Assembly: GCA_016946835.1 (NCBI GenBank)
Contig: JACVTC010000031.1
Coordinates: 632,501 to 687,500, forward strand
Source: Neocallimastix lanati (nom. inval.)
Lineage: Eukaryota; Neocallimastigomycota; Neocallimastigomycetes; Neocallimastigales; Neocallimastigaceae
Direction of reading: 5' to 3'
Length of the DNA: 55,000 nt
Both the position numbers and the translations under genes were made by a program. The notes under the pieces are model-generated. The model ran no database searches. It had not been told where the DNA came from and worked only from the letters and a program-made list of their open reading frames with translations. This document shows, piece by piece, positions 12,481 through 24,144 of this stretch; within the stretch, counting starts at the first letter, position 1, and each line of letters starts with the position of its first letter.

Positions 12481-13830
12481 TTCTCAAGTGGCTTCTAGCA
12501 CGGAAGAGAAAAAAATTTTGGGAATATTGGAAAAATGTAGAACGTGAACCTGAATGGTTTATTTTTTTTGTTTTTAAACTGGATAGGTAGTAATGATAGA
12601 GTTTGTATAATTAATAATTATTATGGAGTTTCTACATATTATCTTTATAATGAATCTATTATATTTATATTTATATTTTATTTTTTTTAATTTTAATTTT
12701 ATTTTTTTTTTTTTTTTTTTTTATAACTTTTGCATTATTTTGTTTATGTATTTTTTCAATGTAGTATTATTTAAACTCACCTGTAGCTATTTGTAAATTG
12801 AGGAATTGAAAAGTTCATTAACACACTACTAATTCTATTGGTAAGGATTTACATTGTCAACAAAAATCAGAAAAGTGATGTTTAGAATGTCACAAAAAAA
12901 AAATTTATAGACTTTCAAAAGGTAAAACATATTAAATACAAACAAATTAAACTGTTATGTTTCTACAAATGATTCCAATGAATTTGCTAAAAAAAAAAAA
13001 AAAATAGTTGAATCGTATAACAGACGATGTGAATGAATCAATTCAAAAAAAAAAAAAAAAAAATGTAACAAATTTAGGAAAAAAAAAGAATATTTATATT
13101 GGATTTAAAATTGGATGTTCGTTAGCTCTTAAAAAGGAGAGTAGGAAAGCATGGAAATGGGTAAAAAATAATAATAATAATAATAATAATAATAGTAATA
13201 ATAATAATTATAATAATAATAATCAATCAATCAATCAATCAATCAATCTTTTATGGTCTCGATCTCTCATCCTAATAAACAAAAAAAAAAAAAAAAAAAA
13301 AAAAAAAAACAATAACAATGAATTTAGTATCTTCTACAGAAGAAAAATTAAAAAAAAAACTTAGGTAAAAATTATCCCTAATAGAATTTCTAAATATGGA
13401 ATTGATAAAGGATTGATTAGACCAGAATAATATGGATTTCGTAATTGGGAAGAATGTATAGGTCTTTGCACTTCATTAACAATTATATGTTAGAGACGAA
13501 AATTTGAAAATAAAGATACTTTACCTTAACTTTTTTTTTTTTTTTTAGACCTTTAAAAAAGGCGTTATGACTTAGTGCCCATAAAAATAATGTACTAATG
13601 AAGATTCATCACGAAGGTATATAAGAGGTAAGTGCCATATATATTTATTGAAAACTTATACTTATCTTCCTAGGCTTGTATTAAGGGTTGATGGAACCAT
13701 TATCAGAATCATTTAGTATAAAGAATGGTGTTTCGTTAAGGTTGTCCCCTCTCACCAATTTTTTTTTTTTTTAACTGGTTCATTAATGATATTTTTTTAT
13801 AAATGTGAGGTGAGATTAATTAGACACAAG
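12481..13830 (+). pseudogene. Decayed LINE (non-LTR retrotransposon) reverse transcriptase
   Basis: Translating the plus strand across several frames gives an ordered series of LINE reverse-transcriptase landmarks interrupted by stops and frameshifts: YGFRNWEECIGLCTSL from 13431; NNVLMKIHHEGI near 13585-13620; SESFSIKNGV near 13700-13735; GCPLSP at 13740-13757 in a different frame; and WFINDIF at about 13774-13794. These match the order of RT motifs before the catalytic YxDD box, but no YxDD follows because the similarity stops near 13830. Upstream, ARKRKKFWEYWKNVE (about 12500) and a basic Cys/His stretch (about 12880) may be earlier ORF2 sequence, with less certainty. Poly-A/T and AAT expansions interrupt the element. 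It is non-functional. The motif order makes the family call good; the ends are approximate. Confidence 0.7.
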
Positions 13831-14470
13831 TAATAATTTGTCCATCATTACCACCAGTGGTACTACCATTCATTGAAATATAACCAAAAGATACCGGAGG
13901 ATTTAATGTTGTTATGTGTTATGTAATTAGAAATTGGACTCTTAATTTTTTTTTTTTTTTTTTTTTTTTTGAGAAGTAACATTATATTATTAGAGAAGGG
14001 GCTTTTAATTTTCTTGAGAACTAGCCAAAGCATTATTATTAGGATATATTAAGATTATTAGAAATAATAGTCTTTCTGGAATTACTGATACTATTGGAGT
14101 TACTGATATTGTTGGAGTTACTGACATTGTTGGAGTTACTGACATTGTTGGAGTTACTGACATTGTTGGAGTTACTGACATTGTTGGAGTTACTGACATT
14201 GTTGGAGTTACTGACATTGTTGGAGTTACTGACATTGTTGGAGTTACTGATATTGTTGGAGTTACTGACATTGTTGGAGTTACTGACATTGTTGGAGTTA
14301 CTGATATTGTTGGAGTTACTGACATTGTTGGAGTTACTGACATTGTTGGAGTTACTGACATCACTGCTATTACTGAGTTTACTACTGAGTAGACCAATAA
14401 TTAACAGATTTATTGAGTAGAGTTAGCAATACAACAAGTTACACCTTTCTAATTAGCACTAATTCGAAAT
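13831..14470 (-). pseudogene. Decayed CBM1-pectate lyase gene
   Basis: Read on the minus strand, three pieces occur in the order expected for the pectate lyases of this window. First, at about 14460-14400, ISAN-stop-KGVTCC with a later VYSV matches the CBM1 stretch ISDNWNGVTCC...WYSQCV of the intact copies, with Trp and other codons turned into stops. Second, at 14361-14090, a long (M/I)SVTPT repeat occupies the linker position. Third, at about 13905-13845, FGYISMNGSTTGGNDGQII matches the PL1 domain start IGYASMNGGTSGGNGGQTI. No later PL1 sequence (Asp or Arg active-site region) is recognisable, because the LINE relic begins at this point. The linker differs wholly from the Asn-rich linkers of the intact copies, so this was an older paralogue. 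It is broken and presumably not expressed. Confidence 0.7.
14090..14361. repeat. 18-bp minisatellite encoding SVTPT linker repeats
   Basis: About fifteen copies of TTGGAGTTACTGACATTG in tandem; a few have GATATTG instead of GACATTG. Being a multiple of three, it stays open in several frames. The meaningful reading is on the minus strand, where each unit encodes (M/I)SVTPT, a Ser/Thr/Pro linker of the type fungal secreted enzymes use between a CBM and a catalytic domain. The plus-strand Leu-rich reading has no support. Confidence 0.85.
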
Positions 14471-15554
14471 AAAAAAATTCTATTTCTTATATAAAGTAAT
14501 TAATAAATGAGTTAGTTAATATAACTCAAATTTATTTATGAAATCTAATTAAAATATGTAAAATATATATATATATATAATAAATAATTAATAACCATCC
14601 ATACTGACTATATTTAAAGTAATATTAAGTAAGGAAGCTTGAAGATTAAATAATTTCATTTTAATACTTTAAAAAATATGTAAAAAAAAAAATTTTTTTT
14701 TATAGATTATTAATAATAAAACAATATATCATTTACTATAAAATAATAATAAAAAAAAAAAAAAAAAAAAAAAAAAACGAAAGAAATTAATTAATTGATA
14801 TTTACAGAAATTTTTTTTTTTTTTAAAAAAAATTTTTTTGAACCAAAAGATATATATATATATAATTATAAAATTATATTATGTGAAATGCAAATTAAGA
14901 TTAATGTAAATGAAAAAAATTTTTTTTTTTTTTTTTTGATAAATATTTTTTTACATTTAATTATTAAAAAAAAAAATTAATAATATTAATATAAAAAAAA
15001 TATATATATATATATTAAATGATATTATATTAAAATATTCACTATTATACCTCAAAACAAAAAACTTGCCGGATAATAATTAAAACTTTATTAATTATAT
15101 AAATAGTTATCTCTAGTTTACAAAAAAAAAAATTTTTTTTTTAATAAAAAATTTAATATCTATTAGATTATAATTTATTTTTAAATTAATATATAAATTT
15201 GTTACAGGAAACAATATAAAATATATAAAAAAATATATATATATATATATTTTTTGTTTTTTTTATTTTTTAATGTTAATATTTTTACTTTTAATCTATT
15301 TATTTTAAAAATAAAATAAAATAAAATTATTTTTATTAAAATTTTTTAATTAATAATTAATAATTATTAAAATTGTTTGATTTTTATTTATATATATATA
15401 TATTAGATATTCAATGATCTATTTATTTGAATATAAAAAAAATATGAACAATTATAGTAATATATTTATATAAAAATATTTTTAAAAATGTATTTATAAT
15501 TTGAATTATAAACTTAATTTTTTTATTTTTTGAATTATTAAGTTTTAAAATTAT

Positions 15555-16417
15555 ATCTCTAAACCCTTTTTAAAGTTTTTATAGAATGAATTATATATAT
15601 TTATATATATTTAATTAATATAATATAATTTTTTTTTTTCAATATATTCTAATAATAATTTGCATTTTAATTTTATGATCCCTTTTAATTGTTACAATTG
15701 TTATAATTTTATTTTAATTTGATTATTCTACAGCAAAAAAAATATATATATATATATAAATAAAAACTTAATCTTTACATTAATTAGTTTAGACACAAAT
15801 TGACACTCTTAACTATATTAACTATAATAGTATTTCTTACTTTATACTATCAGGGTAAGTTATGAAAAAAAAAAAAAGTATTTCTTACTTAATATTATCA
15901 GTGTAGAATTATTTGTTACAGAAATAAAAAAAAGTATTTCTTACTTAATATTATTAGAGTAGAATTATTTGGTACAAAAAAAAAAAAAAAAAAAAAACAT
16001 TAAACCCTTTTTAAAATTTTTATAGAGTGAAATATATATTTATATTTAATTAAAAGAATTATTTTTTTTCAATTTTTTAATATATTCTAATAATTATTTG
16101 CTTTTTAATTTATTGATCCCTTTTAATTATTACAATTGTTTTAATTTTATTTTAATTTTTATTATTCTAAAGAAAAAAAAAAATATAAATAAAATTTTAA
16201 CCTTTACATTAATTATTTTTGATATAAATCATCTACATAATTTTTAAATATAATAATATAAAAATCTATTTAAATAATCCAGTAATTATATAAAATTATT
16301 TTATTTTATTTTATTTTTTTACTTTATGTGAGGAAAATTAACACTCTTAACTATATTAACTATAATAGTAAAAGTATTTCTTACTTAATACTATCAGGGT
16401 AGAATTATTTGTTAAGA
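15555..16417. repeat. Imperfect intergenic duplication with a repeated TATTTCTTACTTAATA motif
   Basis: A stretch at about 15560-15790 (AAACCCTTTTTAAAG, TATATTCTAATAAT, GATCCCTTTTAATTGTTAC) recurs in altered form at about 16003-16215. Around it, a 40-45-base unit with AGTATTTCTTACTTAATA, ATCAGGGTAGAATTATTTG and an A-run occurs four times, at about 15832, 15879, 15934 and 16371. The phrase CACTCTTAACTATATTAAC also occurs twice (15803 and 16342). Non-coding; possibly the remains of a small tandemly duplicated element. Confidence 0.7.
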
Positions 16418-17289
16418 AAAAAAAAAAAAAGAAATATAATAATATTAATTTTAATATATAAATTTATATAAAAGAAAAGTTTTGTTTAAAAGTTTTTTTT
16501 TTTTTTCCCTTAACTTTTTTTTTTAATACTAAATGAAATTATCATTTTTAAAAAAATTGCAAATAATAATGAGAATATATAATAAATTGAAATAATAATG
16601 TATATAAAAATTTTGATAAACTATATATATCAATAATATTTATACTTTTATTTCATGGTAATATTATTTTTTAAAAAAAATTTATTATATTCATTATAAT
16701 TTTTTACATAATAATATGCTATTTTTATTTTTAATGTTTGATTTTTTATTTTATTATTATTTTTTTTTTTTTTCGTATATAATAATAATTTTCATTAAAT
16801 AAAAAAAGGTTTTATGATATTAAATTTTAATTTGTTATAATATGATATTAGTACAAGTTCTTTAAATATTATAAATAAAGTTTATATAAATTCATTTGCC
16901 GTTTTATTTATATTTTTAATAATTTTAATTGTTAACTTTAAGAAATTGGATTTTGAAATAGTTTTTGAGAAAATGTAAAATTTAAAAAAAAAAAAAAAAA
17001 AAATATTCCTGAATTAAATATTATATATATTATACATAAAATTAAAATTTAGAGATTCAATAAAATTTAAATTATTATTATAAACTATAAATTTAATTAA
17101 AATTATAAATTAACAATTTACATGAATTTTAAATTTTAATAAAAAAAAAAAAAAATTTTTTTTATTAATTTAACAATTTTAAAAATATATTAATTAAATA
17201 TTTAAATGCGGAAGGTATTTACCTGAATATTTTATAATTATGAATTAATTAAAAAAAAAAAAAAAGGAAAACTAACAATTCAAAAAAAA

Positions 17290-17445
17290 AAAAAGCAAAA
17301 TAAAATATAAAATAAAATATAATATAAAATATAAAATAAAATATAAAATAAAATACAAAATAAAATATAAAATAAAATACAAAATAAAATATAAAATAAA
17401 ATACAAAATAAAATATAAAATAAAATACAAAATAAAAATAGAAAT
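17290..17445. repeat. 24-bp AT minisatellite
   Basis: About five copies of a 24-bp unit built from AAAATAAAATAC and AAAATAAAATAT half-units. It has no coding meaning; the Phe/Leu/Tyr-rich frame on the minus strand is a by-product. Confidence 0.75.
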
Positions 17446-17831
17446 AAAAATTGGAAATAAAACTTGAAATAAAAAATAAAATTAGAGATAAAAATAAAAA
17501 TTAAAAATGAAAAAAAATAAAAAAAATAAAATAAAAAAAAAAAATAGATAATCCAAATAAAGTGAAACAAATAAAATAAAAAAAGTTAATTTTAGAGGTA
17601 ATTTTTTTTTTTTTTATATGCAATTCAAAATAATTATATTTAATTCTTAGTATTTGATAGTTAACAATGAACTTTAAACAATATAGTTTATTAAATAAAA
17701 TTTTTAAGATGCAGAAACAAATATATTTTAATTAAAATAATTTTGAAATATTTTAAAGACTTTAAAGACTTTTAAATTTATTATATGATTTTAATGTATT
17801 TTCGTAATATTTTTTACTATTTTATTTTCTT

Positions 17832-17872
<41 letters not shown>

Positions 17873-18374
17873 AATTATTTTTTAATTTTAAATTTAATTT
17901 AAAATAAATATTTTTTTATTAATTATTTTTATACCAATAAAATTTTATTAATTCATTTTTATTGGATTTATTGAAGAATTCTACCTATATATATTATATG
18001 ACCTTTAATTATTTTTTTTTTTTATATAAATTAAAAGTGTAAGTAAATTTAAATATTAAGAGAAAATTCGTTTTTTATGATTTTAATTGATTTTTTCTTA
18101 ATTATGATATCTAATTGACATTTTTATTTCATCATAAAAAATAATCATTTACAGTTACATTCTTTAAATTTAAATATATTTAATATTTCTATAAATACAT
18201 TGAAATTTTTCGTTATTTTTTTTTTTTTTTTTAGATAAAATAAATTTTATGGAAAAATATAATTAAAATTAAATAATTATAAATATAAATAAAAAAAAAA
18301 AAAAAAAAAATAAAATAATCTATCATAATATAAAATAATAATATATAATTTTAAGTTTTTCGTAAACAAATAAA

Positions 18375-19728
18375 ATGAAATCATATATTATTTTAGCTTC
18401 TTTATTCAATATTGTTTCAGTTTTTTCTGCTAATTGTAATAGTGCCTATAGCCAATGTGGAGGGTAATTATTTATTATTCATTTATTCATTTATGTATAA
18501 ATTTTTAATTAAATTTAAAAAAAAAAATGAATATTACTAACAATACAGTTTTATTTAATAATATTATAAACTTGATGATGAATTAATATTAATTAGTGAT
18601 AATTGGAATGGAGTCACTTGTTGTTCTTCTGGTTATGCTTGTAAAACACTCAATAAATGGTATTCTCAATGTGTTCCATCAAATGAAGTTAAAGCTGCTC
18701 CTGTTAATAATGCCGTTAAGGCTAATAATCCTGATCATAAGCTTAATCCTGATAATAAGCTAAATAATGACAATAAGCCTAATAATAACATTAAAACTAA
18801 TAATGAAAACAATGGAAATTCTAATATTATTAATAAATCTGAGAGATCATCCGTTGTTATTGGTTATGCTTCAATGAATGGTGGCACTTCTGGAGGTAAT
18901 GGTGGTCAAACTATCATTGTGTCTAATCAATTTGAATTAGAAAATGCTCTTAAAGGAACAAATCCTAAGATTATTAAAGTTAATGGTATTATTAATCTTA
19001 ATTCTGACTTAACCGTTAATTCCAATACTTCGATTATTGGTGCTTACAAGAATTCAGGTTTCACTGGTGGTGGTTTCATGATTAAGAATTCGAGAAACAT
19101 CATCATTCAAGATCTTAAATTCAATCGTTGTTTAGGACCAAACAAAGATTGTATTAATGCTCAAAAATCTACAAATATCTGGGTTGATCATTGTGAATTT
19201 TCTAATGATAGAAATCATGGAAAAGATTATTATGATGGATTAATTGATTTTACTCATGCTTCTGATTACATCACAGTTTCATGGAATTATATTCATGACC
19301 ACTATAAAGCTTCTTTAGTTGGACACAGTGATAGCAATAGTAATGAAGATACTGGTAAATTACATATTACTTATCATCACAATTATTTCAAGAATGTTGG
19401 ATCTCGTCTTCCTTCTCTTCGTTTTGGAACAGGACATATCTTCAATAATGTCTATGAAAATATTGAGAATTCATCAGTTAATGTTCGTATGGGAGCTAAA
19501 GCGTTAGTTGAAAATAATATTTTCCGTAATGCTAATAAACCCATTTCTACTAATCTTGATTCTAAACAAGAAGGATCGGTTGTTCAACGTAACAATGACT
19601 TTGGTAGTACCGGTAGAACTAATTCTATCACCAAAACGAATGGACTTACCTCAGTTCCCTACAATTATTCCACAGAAAATGTTAAAAACATTTACAATTC
19701 TGTTGTTAGAAGTGCTGGTCCACAATAA
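18375..19728 (+). CDS. CBM1-pectate lyase (PL1), copy 1
   Basis: Secreted enzyme expected to cleave polygalacturonate by beta-elimination. Exons 18375-18463 and 18597-19728 (phase 2, GT..AG) give 406 aa; splicing restores YSQCGG joined to DNWNGVTCC, a complete CBM1, which fixes the intron. Signal peptide about 1-19; CBM1 about 20-58 ending WYSQCVPS; Asn/Lys/Pro-rich linker to about 110; PL1 domain 115-406. Visible PL1 landmarks: WVDHCEF (D227), DYYDGLIDF (D240, D243 and D247, probable Ca2+ ligands among them), HDHYKASLVGHSD (K267), and SRLPSLRFGTGH with R300, the position of the catalytic Arg in PL1 enzymes, plus R305. No dockerin is visible, so it should be a free enzyme and not a cellulosome component. 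It is a close paralogue of the gene at 33511; 270 of 284 residues from SMNGG onward agree by eye. Its 3' flank is also shared. Confidence 0.92.
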
Positions 19729-20526
19729 ACTATTAAATATTATAAAAATGAATTTAAAATTTTAAAAATTTAAAAAAATCTTTTTTTTTATAAAAAATTA
19801 TAAAAAATTTATATATAATATTTTCAATTATTTTATCTATATTTTTTTTTTAATTATTTTATCAATATATTTTTATTTTAATGTATTTTATTTTTTTAAT
19901 TTCTTTTATTGTAAAGTTTTGTATATATATAATTTTTTGACAAAAATAAATTTTTATTATTATATGTGTATTTAATGTTTTAAATGTAAATATTATAATA
20001 TATATAACGATTTAAATAGTTAATTATTTTTTGATGCAATTTTTTATTTATATTAATTTTTTCCCTAAAAATAAATGTATAATTTTTAATTTTATTATTT
20101 AAATAATAATAAATGAAAAAAAAAAATTAATTATATAATAATAAATAATTAATATATTGTTAGAATTTTAATAAAACATTTATAAAATTTTATTTTTTTT
20201 TTTTTTTTTTTTATTTTTATTAAATTTATTAACAATTTATACAAAAAATATAATACTATTATTAATCACTAAAAAAACATATAAATAATAGTAATAGTAT
20301 TAGTTAATTATAAATTAAAATTTTAAAAAATATTTTATAATTAGATATTAATCAAATTTATTAATATGTTTATTAAATATTACCTTTTAAGACTAATTTT
20401 ATTATAACTGGTTCTTTTGGAGGCATTTATAAAATTTGATAAAATAGTTTTTATTATTTAAATTAATATTTATAATAAATATTTATAAATTATTCTTAAT
20501 GAAATCATAATAATTTAAAAGATTTA

Positions 20527-20561
<35 letters not shown>

Positions 20562-21168
20562 AAAAAAGATTTATAATATTAAAGCTTCATGGACAAAAAT
20601 ATTTTAAAAAAAAAATAATATATATATAATATAAATTATTAAATATTAATTTTTAATGATGTATATTTTGATTTATATTATTTTTAATTATTATTATTTT
20701 TTTTTTAGTAATCCTATAATTTCAAAAAAAATTTTAATAATTTTTTTTTTAGATTTAAATATAAAATATATAAAATGATAAAATTGAAATATTTATATTA
20801 CCAATAGTTAATATAATTAGAATAAAATGATTGATATCAATAATTTACAATATGAAATTTGTTGATATTATATAATTATATAAATTATTTTAATATTGTC
20901 AAGTTACTTTCAGTGCTTTCAAAAAGTTATATTTTTATATAAATAAATGCTTATTTATTCTATTATTTATAATCATGTTTTAATTTAAAATACTTATAAT
21001 ATCAAAAGGGGGATCATGCATTTCTCAAGTGCGAAACGTACTAGATTCTATCAAAAGATTGAATATTACTAAAATAAAAATTTTAAAAAATAAATCTAAC
21101 CTATACTCTTTTATATAATTAAAAGTAAAAACTAACCTTCAATTTTAATTAAATTTGTAAAGTTTAAA

Positions 21169-21246
21169 ATATATTCATTTTATTTTATTTAAAATAAAAT
21201 GAATATATATTATATTATTCTAATATATAATATATATTAGAATAAT
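21169..21246. repeat. Two adjacent perfect inverted repeats
   Basis: 21169-21187 pairs perfectly with 21190-21208 (19 bp, 2-base loop), and 21214-21229 pairs with 21231-21246 (16 bp, 1-base loop). Both would extrude as cruciforms or fold as RNA hairpins. In such AT-rich DNA, shorter palindromes arise by chance, but two long ones side by side are notable. No terminator or transposon identity can be assigned. Confidence 0.7.
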
Positions 21247-21764
21247 GTAATATCCAATCAAAATTTTTATACTTTAAATTATTTTTTTTTTTTATTAATT
21301 TTAATTTTGGTTTATCAAAATAGAAACGAATTTTCAATATAACGAAGTAATTTTAATAATATAAATGCTTTTAGTCTAAAAGAAAAAATAATAAAAGAAT
21401 TTTTTTTTTTAATAAATTAAAATAAATTTAAATCCCAAATATATTTTATTTAAATATTAAAAAGAAAAACACATATATATATATTTATTTATTTTAAATT
21501 ATTCTTTATCAATTAATTATTTTTTTGGGATTTAAATAATTACTTTTTTTTTTTATTTTATTTTCCTAAAAATAAATGTATAATTTTTAATTTTATTATT
21601 TAAATAATAATAAATGAAAAAAAAAAAAAAAAAAAATAAAGTTTATATATAAAAGATAAAGATTTAATTGAATTTTTTATTTTTTCATTGGATATAAAAA
21701 ATAAAAATAAAATTATATAATTTATAATAAATTCGATTATGATTATGATTTATATAATAATACT

Positions 21765-21870
21765 TTGATTATTAATCTTAGTTTTTATATTGATATTTAA
21801 TAAATATAAAATAAAATTGATTATTAATCTTAGTTTTTATATTGATATTTAATAAATATAAAATAAAATT
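21765..21870. repeat. Tandem 50-bp duplication
   Basis: Two essentially identical copies of a unit of about 50 bases beginning TTGATTATTAATCTTAG and ending AAATATAAAATAAAA lie head to tail. Non-coding. Confidence 0.8.
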
Positions 21871-22095
21871 ATACTAAAGAAATATTAATACTGATGTATA
21901 TTTTCAATATGAAATGTATTTAATAAAGCTAATCAGTAAAAACTTAGAAATATGAAATTTTTTATTAATATGATAAATATTGGAAACCAATAAATTTTTA
22001 ATTAATATAAAGTAAATATTTTATTTTGAATTTTTTATGATAAAATTAGAGATAATTTATGAAAATGATTTAGGAAAAATTTTAAATATAAAAAT

Positions 22096-22096
22096 G

Positions 22097-22192
<96 letters not shown>
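22096..22192. repeat. AAT trinucleotide microsatellite
   Basis: Thirty-two uninterrupted TAA/AAT units. The poly-Ile or poly-Asn frames across it are not genes. Confidence 0.95.
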
Positions 22193-22195
<3 letters not shown>

Positions 22196-22635
22196 GTCAT
22201 TCATAAATTTTTTGAATAATTTATAATATGCTTTATATATATATATTTATTTTTATTTGCATTATTTTAGTATTTTAACGAAAAATTAAGTTTTTTTTTT
22301 TATTTATAAATTAAAATTTTAAAATTAATTAATGAAAAGATAATAATTAATTTAATAATAAAATAAAATATTTTAAATTGTATTCTCATAAAATATATAT
22401 ATAAATTTATTAATAATTTAAGTTAAGAAATTATAAATATAAAAAATATATTAATAAAGCTTTGTTCTTTAATAATTATAATAAAAATAACAAGTCTTTT
22501 GTTTATTTTGAAGAAGAGAAGAAAAGTGAACAAAAGAAAAGAAAAAGGAAATTTAATAATGAAATATTAATATTAATAAATAAAATATATAAAATTAACT
22601 AGTATAATTAATAATACGTGTTTATTAATTATAAG

Positions 22636-22813
22636 TGTTATTTATAAAATTATTTTATTTTTTATTTGTAGTTTACGTTAATTATATTAAAAACTATTAT
22701 TTAGGTAAATATAAATAATAAAGGTCACTTTACAAATACTTTAATAAGTAATAAAGTGGTCTCGTTTGTATAAAATTTTTTTTAAATTAGTGTGTTCAGT
22801 GAGAAATTTATCA
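22636..22813 (+). repeat. Possible 5' LTR remnant
   Basis: The segment just upstream of the primer-binding site begins TGTTA and ends ATTTATCA, the TG..CA ends expected of an LTR, with three bases separating it from the primer-binding site. The 3' end is better supported than the 5' end, because no second LTR copy was found in the window to confirm the limits. Confidence 0.35.
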
Positions 22814-22815
22814 AT

Positions 22816-22831
22816 TGGTGGAGAATCCGGG
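22816..22831 (+). other. Retrotransposon primer-binding site
   Basis: TGGTGGAGAATCCGGG is the reverse complement of CCCGGATTCTCCACCA, which reads as a tRNA 3' end: T-stem CCCGG, 7-nt acceptor strand, discriminator A, then CCA. It sits about 95 bases before the gag start, where an LTR element carries its minus-strand primer site. The tRNA identity was not determined. Confidence 0.65.
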
Positions 22832-22925
22832 TGTCTCTTGAAATTAATAATTATAAGAGTGTGCTCTATATTAGAAAATTTTCTTGTGTAATATCATATA
22901 TTAAAAATATTAATTAAATAAAAAA

Positions 22926-23660
22926 ATGTCTCAAACAAACTTAAATTTGGGAACTTTCAGTTCTTCAAGTACTCCAATTCGAAGAGATATTAGAATGTCT
23001 TTTATTGAAGTAAAAAAAGTAGTGAAAGGTTTTCCTATATTGGGGAAGGAAAATATAACTGTTAAAGAATGGTCCAATAATCTTAACTATTTCTTCTCGA
23101 ATGAAGAATGGACATCCAAGAAGAATATATACTTGAAGCTTGTTTGTTAACAACTACTGGTGTGCCTTATTCGGTCATTGCACAATTGAAGAGGGAGTTA
23201 GAAGATTTAGAAGGTCACTCTGCGTACCCTTCTTTTTATGAAATAAGAAATTCCCTTTTGACTGAGATGAACGAAGAAATAGACCCTGAAGAACTTTACG
23301 AGAAAATTAGAAATTACCGTATACGTGATAAAGAATCAATCAAAGTGTTCAAACGAAGACTTATGAGACTTTACCAGGAATTATCTAAAGAGTTTCATCA
23401 TTGTGTGGATGCATATTTATATTCCGATGCAATTAGAAATCGTTTTGAACCATGGAAGGAAGTTGCAAAAAAGAGAAACACTTGTTCATTAAAGGAAGCT
23501 ATGAGGAGATAAATATGAGAAACTGAATAAAAAATTAATAATTTTCCGAGAACCTATAAAAATAATACTAATAAAGGTACCTCGAATCCTCCTTCTTCCC
23601 CTTTTACTTTTAAAAATGTAGTTAAAAGGTCATTTTCTTCAAAAGAAACTGTATCAATTT
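22926..23660 (+). pseudogene. Decayed LTR-retrotransposon gag
   Basis: Two overlapping frames together look like one gag-like protein. 22926-23150 starts MSQTNLNLGTFSSSS and runs through VKEWSNNLNYFFSNEEW. 23108-23512 continues with EYILEACLLTTTG, a charged helical region and FKRRLMRLYQELSKEF. A frameshift near 23110-23150 separates them. After a cluster of stops (23510-23540) the second frame resumes as a Ser/Pro/Asn-rich stretch (TSNPPSSPFTFKNVVKRSF) to about 23640. The primer-binding site upstream supports an LTR element. No protease, reverse transcriptase or integrase follows; the sequence passes directly into the tandem gene array. Ty1/copia versus Ty3/gypsy affiliation cannot be decided. 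Non-functional. Confidence 0.65.
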
Positions 23661-24144
23661 TAATATATAATACTAATAAAATAAAATTAATTTTTTTTTA
23701 TATATTAATTATAATTTTAACTTTATTTTTTATTAAAATTTATGTACATATATATTTAATTTCATAATATTTTTTATACTAAATGTAATACAAAGATAAT
23801 ATATTATATTAGTTTTTATTGTTTTTAATTTTATGAATTATAATTTTTAATATTTATAAATTTAATAATATATATGATATAATAATATATATGATATAAT
23901 AAATTGTACTTATTTACTTATTTATTAATAATAATTTAATTTTTATAACGGTATTTTAATTTTTTTTAAATTTCTTAAATTATATATATAAATATATAAT
24001 ATAAATATATTTATATAAAAATTTATAATATTTATTAATTGTATAAATAATTTTAATTTTTTTTTATTTTACTTAAAATAACATTATCAAGTATATAACT
24101 TTTCAGTAACTTTATTTTTTGGGTATTCATTTTTTTTTTTAAAT

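Larger units (their letters stand above)
14471..18374. other. AT-rich intergenic DNA without genes
   Basis: No exon chain or family signature on either strand. It holds poly-A/T runs, ATAT runs, the duplicated block at 15560-16417 and the minisatellite at 17290-17440. The last stretch before 18375 is the upstream region of the pectate lyase, with no distinct promoter element that I can recognise. Confidence 0.55.
19729..22800. other. Intergenic region between pectate lyase and gag relic
   Basis: No gene recognised. The first 300 bases match the 3' flank of the second pectate lyase. Later parts contain a repeated phrase (20061-20126 and 21562-21630), two adjacent hairpins (21169-21246), a tandem 50-bp duplication (21765-21870), an AAT array (22096-22192) and a short GC-richer stretch at 21007-21060 of unknown origin. 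Confidence 0.55.

Noticed and set aside
14094-14420. Plus-strand Leu/Glu-rich 108-codon frame
   Set aside because: It is the other-strand reading of the 18-bp minisatellite; the minus strand gives a sensible SVTPT linker flanked by CBM1 and PL1 traces.
20370-20435. Minus-strand MPPKEPVIIKLVLK followed by GTAATA, resembling a first exon
   Set aside because: No second exon with coding character follows before the pectate lyase, so it is probably chance.
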